DNA from: Sanderia malayensis
Lineage: Eukaryota; Cnidaria; Scyphozoa; Semaeostomeae; Pelagiidae
Assembly (NCBI GenBank): GCA_013076295.1
Contig: RQOL01000466.1
Location: forward strand, 3,515,080 to 3,579,079
Reading direction: 5' to 3'
DNA: 64,000 nt
Shown: positions 1 to 11,260 of the stretch, one piece after another
Layout of the letters: each line of letters begins with the position of its first letter
How positions within the stretch are numbered: position 1 is the stretch's first letter
Program-made: the position numbers and the translations under genes
The notes under the pieces: generated by a model
Database searches by the model: none
Told to the model about the DNA's origin: nothing
Seen by the model: only the letters and a program-made list of their open reading frames with translations

Positions 1-649
1 CTCAGCCTTCTAGCATATATATTTCAAAAGTTGGTCGTTTCCGAGCTCTTACCCCAACTGAAATTCATTGCCTATCCTACATTAAGCTAGGGTTAGAAAA
101 ATCAAATTTGGAAATAGATCGAAATGTCACTCACAAGGGGTCGAATCCTACTAATTAGGACCTTCTAATCAGTTTGAGACCATTCCCAGCCTTCTAGCAT
201 AAATATTTCAAAAGTTGGTCGTTTCCGAGCTCTTACCCCAACTGAAATTCATTACCTATCATACATTAGGCTAGGGTTAGAAAAATCAAATTTCGAAATA
301 GATCGAAATGTCACTCACAAGGGGTCCAACCCTACTAATTAGCATCCTCTAATCAGATTGAGACCATTCTCAGCCTTCTAGCATAAATATTTCAAAAGTT
401 GGTCGTTTCCGAGCTCTTACCCCAACTGAAATTCATTACCTATCATACATCAGGCTGGGGTTAGAAAATTCAAATTTGGAAATAGATCGAAATGTCACTC
501 ACAAGGGGTCCAACCCTACTAATTAGCACCCTCTAATCAGATTGAGACCATTTCCAGCCTTTTAGCATAAATATTTCAAAAGTTGGTCGTTTCCGAGCTC
601 TTACCCCAACTGAAATACATTACCTATCATACATTAAGCTAGGGTTAGA

Positions 650-2130
650 AAAATCAAATTTGGAAATAGATCAAAATGTCACTCAAAAGGTGTCCAACCC
701 TACTAATTAGGACCTTCTAATCAGTTTGAGACCATTCCCAGCCTTCTAGCATAAATATTTCAAAAGTTGGACGTTTCCGAGCTCTTACCCCAACTGAAAT
801 ACATTACCTATCATACATTAGGCTAGGGTTAGAAAAATCAAATTTCGAAATAGATCGAAATGTCACTCACAAGGGGTCGAACCCTACTAATTAGGACCTT
901 CTAATCAGATTGAGACCATTCCCAGCCTTCTAGCATAAATATTTCAAAAGTTGGTCGTTTCCGAGCTCTTACCCCAACTGAAATTCATTACCTATCATAC
1001 ATTAGGCTAGGGTTAGAAAAATCAAATTTCGAAATAGATCGAAATGTCACTCACAAGGGGTCCAACCCTACTAATTAGGACCTTCTAATCAGTTTGAGAC
1101 CATTCCCAGCCTTCTAGCATAAATATTTCAAAAGTTGGCCACGTCCGAACTCTTACCCCAACTGAAATACATTACCTATCATACATTAGGCTAGGGTTAG
1201 AAAAATCAAATTTGGAAATAGATCGAAATATAACTCACAAGGGGTCCAACTCTACTAATTAGGACCTTCTAATCAGATTGAGACCATTCCCAGCCTTCTA
1301 GCATAAATATTTCAAAAGTTGGTCGTTTCCAAGCTCTTACCCCAACTGAAATACATTAGCTACCTATCATACATTAGGCTAGGGTTAGAAAAATCAAATT
1401 TGGAAATAGATCAAAATGTCACTCAAAAGGTGTCCAACCCTACTAATTAGGACCTTCTAATCAGTTTGAGACCATTCCCAGCCTTCTAGCATAAATATTT
1501 CAAAAGTTGGTCGTTTCCGAGCTCTTACCCCAACTGAAATACATTACCTATCATACATTAGGCTAGGGTTAGAAAAATCAAATTTCGAAATAGATCGAAA
1601 TGTCACTCACAAGGGGTCGAACCCTACTAATTAGGACCTTCTAATCAGATTGAGACCATTCCCAGCCTTCTAGCATAAATATTTCAAAAGTTGGTCGTTT
1701 CCGAGCTCTTACCCCAACTGAAATTCATTACCTATCATACATTAGGCTAGGGTTAGAAAAATCAAACTTCAAAATAGATCGAAATGTCACTCACAAGGGG
1801 TCCAACCCTACTAATTAGGACCTTCTAATCAGTTTGAGACCAATCCCAGCCTTCTAGCATAAATATTTCAAAAGTTGGCCACGTCCGAACTCTTACCCCA
1901 ACTGAAATACATTACCTATCATACATTAGGCTAGGGTTAGAAAAATCAAATTTGGAAATAGATCGAAATATAACTCACAAGGGGTCCAACCCTACTAATT
2001 AGGACCTTCTAATCAGATTGAGACCATTCCCAGCCTTCTAGCATAAATATTTCAAAAGTTGGTCGTTTCCAAGCTCTTACCCCAACTGAAATACATTAGC
2101 TACCTATCATACATTAGGCTAGGGTTAGAA
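650..2130. repeat. Tandem pair of 740-bp satellite four-mers
   Basis: Two consecutive blocks of four monomers (about 650-1390 and 1390-2130) match at an offset of exactly 740 bp. Shared private variants include the CAAAAGGTGTCC form at 681 and 1421, GGCCACGTCCGAAC at 1138 and 1878, and the ATTAGCTACC insertion at 1351 and 2091. Only a few mismatches were seen, for example ACGTTTCC against TCGTTTCC near 770 and 1510. This is a local higher-order repeat formed by recent duplication. Confidence 0.9.
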
Positions 2131-5100
2131 AAATCAAATTTGGAAATAGATCGAAATGTCACTCACAAGGGGTCGAACCCTACTAATTAGGACCTTCTAA
2201 TCAGATTGAGACCATTCCCAGCCTTCTAGCATAAATATTTCAAAAGTTGGTCGTTTCCGAGCTCTTACCCCAACTGAAATTCATTGCCTATCCTACATTA
2301 AGCTAGGGTTAGAAAAATCAAATTTGGAAATAGATCAAAATGTCACTCACAAGGGGTCCAACCCTACTAATTAGCACCCTCTAATCAGATTGAGACCATT
2401 CTCAGCCTTCTAGCATAAATATTTCAAAAGTTGGTCGTTTCCGAGCTCTTACCCCAACTGAAATTCATTACCTATCATACATTAGGCTAGGGTTAGAAAA
2501 ATCAAATTTCGAAATAGTTCGAAATGTCACTCACAAGGGGTCCAACCCTACTAATTAGGACCTTCTAATCAGTTTGAGACCATTCCCAGCCTTCTAGCAT
2601 AAATATTTCGAAAGTTGGCCACGTCCGAACTCTTACCCCAACTGAAATACATTACCTATCATACATTAGGCTAGGGTTAGAAAAATCAAATTTGGAAATA
2701 GATCGAAATGTCACTCACAAGGGGTCGAATCCTACTAATTAGGACCTTCTAATCAGTTTGAGACCATTCCCAGCCTTCTAGCATAAATATTTCAAAAGTT
2801 GGTCGTTTCCGAGCTCTTACCCCAACTGAAATTCATTGCCTATCCTACATTAAGCTAGGGTTAGAAAAATCAAATTTGGAAATAGATCGAAATGTCACTC
2901 ACAAGGGGTCGAATCCTACTAATTAGGACCTTCTAATCAGTTTGAGACCATTCCCAGTCTTCTAGCATAAATATTTCAAAAGTTGGTCGTTTCCGAGCTC
3001 TTACCCCAACTGAAATTCATTGCCTATCCTACATTAGACTAGGGTTAGAAAATTCAAATTTGGAAATAGATCGAAATGTCACTCACAAGGGGTCGAATCC
3101 TACTAATTAGGACCTTCTAATCCGTTTGAGACCATTCCCAGCCTTCTAGCATAAATATTTCAAAAGTTGGTCGTTTCCGAGCTCTTACCCCAACTGAAAT
3201 ACATTAGCTACCTATCATACATTAGACTAGGGTTAGAAAAATCAAATTTGGAAATAGATCGAAATGTCACTCACAAGGGGTCGAATCCTACTAATTAGGA
3301 CCTTCTAATCAGTTTGAGACCATTCCCAGCCTTCTAGCATAAATATTTCAAAAGTTGGTCGTTTCCGAGCTCTTACCCCAACTGAAATTCATTGCCTATC
3401 CTACATTAAGCTAGGGTTAGAATAATCAAATTTGGAAATAGATCGAAATGTCACTCACAAGGGGTCGAATCCTACTAATTAGGACCTTCTAATCAGTTTG
3501 AGACCATTCCCAGCCTTCTAGCATAAATATTTCAAAAGTTGGTCGTTTCCGAGCTCTTACCCCAACTGAAATTCATTGCCTATCCTACATTAAGCTAGGG
3601 TTAGAAAAATCAAGTTTGGAAATAGATCAAAATGTCACTCACAAGGGGTCCAACCCTACTAATTAGCACCCTCTAATCAGATTGAGACCATTCTCAGCCT
3701 TCTAGCATAAATATTTCAAAAGTTGGTCGTTTCCGAGCTCTTACCCCAACTGAAAGTCATTACCTATCATACATTAGGCTAGGGTTAGAAAAATCAAATT
3801 TCGAAATAGTTCGAAATGTCACTCACAAGGGGTCCAACCCTACTAATTAGGACCTTCTAATCAGTTTGAGACCATTCCCAGCCTTCTAGCATAAATATTT
3901 CAAAAGTTGGCCACGTCCGAACTCTTACCCCAACTGAAATACATTACCTATCATACATTAGGCTAGGGTTAGAAAAATCAAATTTGGAAATAGATCGAAA
4001 TATAACTCACAAGGGGTCCAACCCTACTAATTAGGACCTTCTAATCAGTTCGAGACCATTTTCAGCCTTCTAGCATAAATATTTCAAAAGTTGGTCGTTT
4101 CCGAGCTCTTACCCCAACTGAAATACATTAGCTACCTATCATACATTAGGCTAGGGTTAGAAAAATCAAATTTGGAAATAGATCGAAATGTCACTCACAA
4201 GGGGTCCAACCCTAGTAATTAGCACCCTCTAATCAGATTGAGACCATTTCCAGCCTTCTAGCATAAATATTTCAAAAGTTGGTCGTTTCCGAGCTCTTAC
4301 CCCAACTGAAATACATTACCTATCATACATTAAGCTAGGGTTAGAAAAATCAAATTTCGAAATAGATCAAAATGTCACTCACAAGGGGTCCAACCCTACT
4401 AATTAGCACCCTCTAATCAGATTGAGACCATTCTCAGCCTTCTAGCATATATATTTCAAAAGTTGGTCGTTTCCGAGCTCTTACCCCAACTGAAATACAT
4501 TACCTATCATACATTAAGCTAGGGTTAGAAAAATCAAATTTGGAAATAGATCAAAATGTCACTCACAAGGGGTCCAACCCTACTAATTAGCACCCTCTAA
4601 TCAGATTGAGACCATTCTCAGCCTTCTAGCATAAATATTTAAAAAGTTGGTCGTTTCCGAGCTCTTACCCCAACTGAAATTCATTACCTATCATACATCA
4701 GGCTAGGGTTAGAAAATTCAAATTTGGAAATAGATCGAAATGTCACTCACAAGGGGTCGAACCCTACTAATTAGCACCCTCTAATCAGATTGAGACCATT
4801 TCCAGCCTTTTAGCATAAATATTTCAAAAGTTGGTCGTTTCCGAGCTCTTACCCCAACTGAAATACATTACCTATCATACATTAAGCTAGGGTTAGAAAA
4901 ATCAAATTTGGAAATAGATCAAAATGTCACTCAAAAGGTGTCCAACCCTACTAATTAGGACCTTCTAATCAGTTTGAGACCATTCCCAGCCTTCTAGCAT
5001 AAATATTTCAAAAGTTGGTCGTTTCCGAGCTCTTACCCCAACTGAAATACATTACCTATCACACATTAGGCTAGGGTTAGAAAAATCAAATTTCGAAATA

Positions 5101-8100
5101 GATCGAAATGTCACTCACAAGGGGTCGAACCCTACTAATTAGGACCTTCTAATCAGATTGAGACCATTCCCAGCCTTCTAGCATAAATATTTCAAAAGTT
5201 GGTCGTTTCCGAGCTCTTACCCCAACTGAAATACATTAGCTACCTATCATACATTAGGCTAGGGTTAGAAAAATCAAATTTGGAAATAGATCGAAATGTC
5301 ACTCACAAGGGGTCGAACCCTACTAATTAGGACCTTCTAATCAGATTGAGACCATTCCCAGCCTTCTAGCATAAATATTTCAAAAGTTGGTCGTTTCCGA
5401 GCTCTTACCCCAACTGAAATTCATTGCCTATCCTACATTAAGCTAGGGTTAGAAAAATCAAATTTGGAAATAGATCAAAATGTCACTCACAAGGGGTCCA
5501 ACCCTACTAATTAGCACCCTCTAATCAGATTGAGACCATTCTCAGCCTTCTAGCATAAATATTTCAAAAGTTGGTCGTTTCCGAGCTCTTACCCCAACTG
5601 AAATTCATTACCTATCATACATTAGGCTAGGGTTAGAAAAATCAAATTTCGAAATAGTTCGAAATGTCACTCACAAGGGGTCCAACCCTACTAATTAGGA
5701 CCTTCTAATCAGTTTGAGACCATTCCCAGCCTTCTAGCATAAATATTTCGAAAGTTGGCCACGTCCGAACTCTTACCCCAACTGAAATACATTACCTATC
5801 ATACATTAGGCTAGGGTTAGAAAAATCAAATTTGGAAATAGATCGAAATGTCACTCACAAGGGGTCGAATCCTACTAATTAGGACCTTCTAATCAGTTTG
5901 AGACCATTCCCAGCCTTCTAGCATAAATATTTCAAAAGTTGGTCGTTTCCGAGCTCTTACCCCAACTGAAATTCATTGCCTATCCTACATTAAGCTAGGG
6001 TTAGAAAAATCAAATTTGGAAATAGATCGAAATGTCACTCACAAGGGGTCGAATCCTACTAATTAGGACCTTCTAATCAGTTTGAGACCATTCCCAGTCT
6101 TCTAGCATAAATATTTCAAAAGTTGGTCGTTTCCGAGCTCTTACCCCAACTGAAATTCATTGCCTATCCTACATTAGACTAGGGTTAGAAAAATCAAATT
6201 TGGAAATAGATCGAAATGTCACTCACAAGGGGTCGAATCCTACTAATTAGGACCTTCTAATCTGTTTGAGACCATTCCCAGCCTTCTAGCATAAATATTT
6301 CAAAAGTTGGTCGTTTCCGAGCTCTTACCCCAACTGAAATACATTAGCTACCTATCATACATTAGACTAGGGTTAGAAAAATCAAATTTGGAAATAGATC
6401 GAAATGTCACTCACAAGGGGTCGAATCCTACTAATTAGGACCTTCTAATCAGTTTGAGACCATTCCCAGCCTTCTAGCATAAATATTTCAAAAGTTGGTC
6501 GTTTCCGAGCTCTTACCCCAACTGAAATTCATTGCCTATCCTACATTAAGCTAGGGTTAGAATAATCAAATTTGGAAATAGATCGAAATGTCACTCACAA
6601 GGGGTCGAATCCTACTAATTAGGACCTTCTAATCAGTTTGAGACCATTCCCAGCCTTCTAGCATAAATATTTCAAAAGTTGGTCGTTTCCGAGCTCTTAC
6701 CCCAACTGAAATTCATTGCCTATCCTACATTAAGCTAGGGTTAGAAAAATCAAATTTGGAAATAGATCAAAATGTCACTCACAAGGGGTCCAACCCTACT
6801 AATTAGCACCCTCTAATCAGATTGAGACCATTCTCAGCCTTCTAGCATAAATATTTCAAAAGTTGGTCGTTTCCGAGCTCTTACCCCAACTGAAAGTCAT
6901 TACCTATCATACATTAGGCTAGGGTTAGAAAAATCAAATTTCGAAATAGTTCGAAATGTCACTCACAAGGGGTCCAACCCTACTAATTAGGACCTTCTAA
7001 TCAGTTTGAGACCATTCCCAGCCTTCTAGCATAAATATTTCAAAAGTTGGCCACGTCCGAACTCTTACCCCAACTGAAATACATTACCTATCATACATTA
7101 GGCTAGGGTTAGAAAAATCAAATTTGGAAATAGATCGAAATATAACTCACAAGGGGTCCAACCCTACTAATTAGGACCTTCTAATCAGTTCGAGACCATT
7201 TTCAGCCTTCTAGCATAAATATTTCAAAAGTTGGTCGTTTCCGAGCTCTTACCCCAACTGAAATACATTAGCTACCTATCATACATTAGGCTAGGGTTAG
7301 AAAAATCAAATTTGGAAATAGATCGAAATGTCACTCACAAGGGGTCCAACCCTAGTAATTAGCACCCTCTAATCAGATTGAGACCATTTCCAGCCTTCTA
7401 GCATAAATATTTCAAAAGTTGGTCGTTTCCGAGCTCTTACCCCAACTGAAATACATTACCTATCATACATTAAGCTAGGGTTAGAAAAATCAAATTTCGA
7501 AATAGATCAAAATGTCACTCACAAGGGGTCCAACCCTACTAATTAGCACCCTCTAATCAGATTGAGACCATTCTCAGCCTTCTAGCATATATATTTCAAA
7601 AGTTGGTCGTTTCCGAGCTCTTACCCCAACTGAAATACATTACCTATCATACATTAAGCTAGGGTTAGAAAAATCAAATTTGGAAATAGATCAAAATGTC
7701 ACTCACAAGGGGTCCAACCCTACTAATTAGCACCCTCTAATCAGATTGAGACCATTCTCAGCCTTCTAGCATAAATATTTAAAAAGTTGGTCGTTTCCGA
7801 GCTCTTACCCCAACTGAAATTCATTACCTATCATACATCAGGCTAGGGTTAGAAAATTCAAATTTGGAAATAGATCGAAATGTCACTCACAAGGGGTCCA
7901 ACCCTACTAATTAGCACCCTCTAATCAGATTGAGACCATTTCCAGCCTTTTAGCATAAATATTTCAAAAGTTGGTCGTTTCCGAGCTCTTACCCCAACTG
8001 AAATACATTACCTATCATACATTAAGCTAGGGTTAGAAAAATCAAATTTGGAAATAGATCAAAATGTCACTCAAAAGGTGTCCAACCCTACTAATTAGGA

Positions 8101-8360
8101 CCTTCTAATCAGTTTGAGACCATTCCCAGCCTTCTAGCATAAATATTTCAAAAGTTGGTCGTTTCCGAGCTCTTACCCCAACTGAAATACATTACCTATC
8201 ACACATTAGGCTAGGGTTAGAAAAATCAAATTTCGAAATAGATCGAAATGTCACTCACAAGGGGTCGAACCCTACTAATTAGGACCTTCTAATCAGATTG
8301 AGACCATTCCCAGCCTTCTAGCATAAATATTTCAAAAGTTGGTCGTTTCCGAGCTCTTAC
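2081..8360. repeat. Tandem pair of 3140-bp satellite seventeen-mers
   Basis: Blocks 2081-5220 and 5221-8360 match at an offset of exactly 3140 bp (17 monomers, three of them carrying the 4-bp insertion). Rare variants recur at that spacing: AATAATCAAA at 3421 and 6561, CCTAGTAATT at 4211 and 7351, TTTAAAAAGTTGG at 4638 and 7778, ACACATTAGG at 5061 and 8201, and TTTCGAAAGTTGG at 2607 and 5747. Only a handful of differences were seen (near 3050, 3123, 3614 and 4750), so the copies are very recent. Part of the same unit recurs a third time around 8760-9540. Confidence 0.93.
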
Positions 8361-9607
8361 CCCAACTGAAATTCATTACCTATCATACATTAGGCTAGGG
8401 TTAGAAAAATCAAATTTCGAAATAGATCGAAATGTCACTCACAAGGGGTCCAACCCTACTAATTAGGACCTTCTAATCAGTTTGAGACCATTCCCAGCCT
8501 TCTAGCATAAATATTTCAAAAGTTGGCCACGTCCGAACTCTTACCCCAACTGAAATACATTACCTATCATACATTAGGCTAGGGTTAGAAAAATCAAATT
8601 TCGAAATAGATCAAAATGTCACTCACAAGGGGTCCAACCCTACTAATTAGCACCCTCTAATCAGATTGAGACCATTCTCAGCCTTCTAGCATATATATTT
8701 CAAAAGTTGGTCGTTTCCGAGTTCTTACCCCAACTGAAATACATTACCTATCATACATTAAGCTAGGGTTAGAAAAATCAAATTTGGAAATAGATCGAAA
8801 TGTCACTCACAAGGGGTCGAATCCTACTAATTAGGACCTTCTAATCAGTTTGAGACCATTCCCAGTCTTCTAGCATAAATATTTCAAAAGTTGGTCGTTT
8901 CCGAGCTCTTACCCCAACTGAAATTCATTGCCTATCCTACATTAGACTAGGGTTAGAAAAATCAAATTTGGAAATAGATCGAAATGTCACTCACAAGGGG
9001 TCGAATCCTACTAATTAGGACCTTCTAATCCGTTTGAGACCATTCCCAGCCTTCTAGCATAAATATTTCAAAAGTTGGTCGTTTCCGAGCTCTTACCCCA
9101 ACTGAAATACATTAGCTACCTATCATACATTAGACTAGGGTTAGAAAAATCAAATTTGGAAATAGATCGAAATGTCACTCACAAGGGGTCGAATCCTACT
9201 AATTAGGACCTTCTAATCAGTTTGAGACCATTCCCAGCCTTCTAGCATAAATATTTCAAAAGTTGGTCGTTTCCGAGCTCTTACCCCAACTGAAATTCAT
9301 TGCCTATCCTACATTAAGCTAGGGTTAGAAAAATCAAATTTGGAAATAGATCGAAATGTCACTCACAAGGGGTCGAATCCTACTAATTAGGACCTTCTAA
9401 TCAGTTTGAGACCATTCCCAGCCTTCTAGCATAAATATTTCAAAAGTTGGTCGTTTCCGAGCTCTTACCCCAACTGAAATTCATTGCCTATCCTACATTA
9501 AGCTAGGGTTAGAAAAATCAAATTTGGAAATAGATCGAAATATAACTCACAAGGGCTCGAGTTTTACTAATTAGGACTTTCTGATCAGTTTCTATGTTTT
9601 TTTCCAG

Positions 9608-10893
9608 GTTTTTGAAGAGGCCGCGTATCTGACGATTGCAAGGGAGTGCTGCGAAGCAATCTGGCAGCGTGGCTTGTTACAAAAAGGTTATGGAATATGC
9701 CACGGCACAGCAGGAAATGCTTATGCTTTTCTAGCACTCTTTAATGTTACCAAGGATGAGAAATTTCTCTACAATGGTCGCAAGGTAAGCGTATTCATTT
9801 TATGCTATCAATGCTTGTATGTAGTGGGGAGTTTTGATGAAACCTGGAACAAGGAATGTGGAACCTGGAATATGGAATCTGGAATGCAATTGAATGCTTT
9901 GTAATATTGGACCCGAAATAACTTTACTTTAAATGTGTTTAACGTACCAGAACTAAGCTGAATATTCTTGTAAAGGGATATTGATATCGAGTTGTATTAA
10001 TATTGGTTTTGTATGATCCTATATCTGGTTATAACTACTTTTCTAACTATGCCATATCTAATTCATTCAGCTGCAATAGTGTTCTCCTCTTGTTTTTCGT
10101 CTATTTCTGTATCTACATATTTCCATGTCTCCATATCTATCTAAATTACATATATATTTATGCATCATGCTTGTATTTGAATTAGCAAGTAGCAACATTG
10201 CTTTTTTTCATTTCGTAGTTTGGCGAATGGTGTCTTGACCACGGAAAGCACGGCTGCCGAATTCCAGACAGACAGCATTCACTATTTGAAGGTACGTGAT
10301 GTTTGACACTCTTTTTGATATTACTACCCAAGAAATCTATCCTCGGTATGCCAATGTTAAACAAATTGCACAAGGATTAATTTCAATACGTATTTAAAGG
10401 AGGTCGTTGTTAGGTAATTCATTGTTTTATAATAGTCATTTTATATTGACTTTCATCTGTTTATTAATTCTAATTGTAATTCGTCGAAAAAAAGACAAAT
10501 GATGATAAATTGTCAACTGGATGTGTCACCTGGATTTTCATTGCAATTTGTCACAATTTATCATCATGTCTCTTTTTTTGGTCACCGTTTACATTCTGAA
10601 ATTTCTTTATGCAATTCGTATAGCTACTCTCAACTTTATACGAATCTGTTTTCAATATATATAGACGTATAATTTTTATATTATATTCACCTACATAATC
10701 CACATTTTGCAATTCCCTGCTATATGCTATGTTATAATAATGTTTTTATCAAATACTTTCTCAAACTATATAAATTTATCCTAATATCCCCTGATTATTT
10801 AGATTGTCTATTACAGGTCTTGCAGGAACTGTTTGGTTCATGGCTGACTTGTTGAATCCCTCTGAAGCACGCTTTCCTGCGTTTGAGCTCTGA
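9608..10893 (+). CDS. LANCL: LanC-like protein, last three coding exons (5' part outside window)
   Basis: This is the C-terminal end of a LanC-like (LANCL1/2-type) protein. In animals these cytosolic zinc proteins bind glutathione and add it to dehydroamino acids; they are related to bacterial lantibiotic cyclases. Exons are 9608-9784, 10219-10291 and 10817-10893, with AG acceptors, GT donors and matching phases (0, 1). The first carries KGYGICHGTAGNAYAFL, including the Cys-His pair that ligates zinc in the family. The second reads GEWCLDHGKHGCR. The last ends ARFPAFEL followed by TGA, which is very close to the vertebrate LANCL C-terminus. Upstream exons, including the remaining zinc cysteine, must lie before the satellite array, so one intron would exceed 9.6 kb. 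A candidate AATAAA poly(A) signal lies at 11503. The family is certain; which LANCL paralogue it is cannot be decided. Confidence 0.93.
10487..10580. repeat. Imperfect inverted repeat in LANCL intron
   Basis: Two arms of about 27-30 nt (10487-10513 and 10551-10580), separated by about 37 nt, are near-complementary: GACAAATGATGATAAATTGT against ACAATTTATCATCATGTCTC, flanked by A-run and T-run. This is MITE-like or simply a stem-loop. No transposase or clear target-site duplication is visible. Confidence 0.6.
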
Positions 10894-11100
10894 GTTGTGT
10901 GACGTCACCTGAACATTTCCTACTGGCCGTGATGGCCCGCCATTAAACGGTAAGAGCATTAATATGCAGTATTTATTCGGTGGAGGAGTTCGTTATATGG
11001 TTTGGTTGTCCATCGACTTCGCTTTTGCGTTTGTTGGGCTGAGATTAAATGCTGATATTGAGACTAGATGCTAAAACTGTTCCTTACATTAATACTGGCG

Positions 11101-11260
11101 CGAGAATCTAATGCTGATTCGAATACTGGGCTCAATGATGATTCTGAGATTCGAATTCTGGGTTCGATGCTGATCCTAAGATTCGAATTCTGGGTTCGAT
11201 GCTGATCCTGAGATTCGAATTCTGGGTTCGATGCTGATTCTGAATCCAATTCTGATGCCG
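11101..11260. repeat. 32-bp tandem repeat
   Basis: The phrase GATTCGAATTCTGGGTTCG recurs at 11148, 11180 and 11212, a period of 32 bp. About 3.5 copies are clear, with degenerate flanks built from GATGCTGATTCTGA-like pieces. It accounts for the overlapping minus-strand open frame, which is therefore not called as a gene. Confidence 0.85.

Larger units (their letters stand above)
1..9570. repeat. 184-bp satellite DNA array
   Basis: This is a head-to-tail array of a monomer with a 184-bp period: the phrase CAGCCTTCTAGCAT recurs at about 3, 187, 371, 555 and so on. Some monomers are 188 bp because of a 4-bp insertion (ATTAGCTACC instead of ATTACC). About 52 monomers are present and the array begins before the window. 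Monomers differ by only a few substitutions, such as GGTCGAA/GGTCCAA, TTTGG/TTTCG and GGTCGTTTCC/GGCCACGTCC. There is no long open frame. The array ends in the intron directly upstream of a LanC-like exon. The monomer is near nucleosome-repeat length, as in many centromeric or pericentromeric satellites, but no CENP-B box was seen, so function is unknown. Confidence 0.97.

Noticed and set aside
1..9570. Array as a CRISPR or as a true telomere
   Set aside because: The monomers are 184 bp with no short repeat-spacer pattern, and the telomere-like 10-mer is embedded in unrelated sequence.
1..9570. CENP-B box in the satellite
   Set aside because: No 17-bp match to the TTCG...CGGGA pattern was seen in the monomer.
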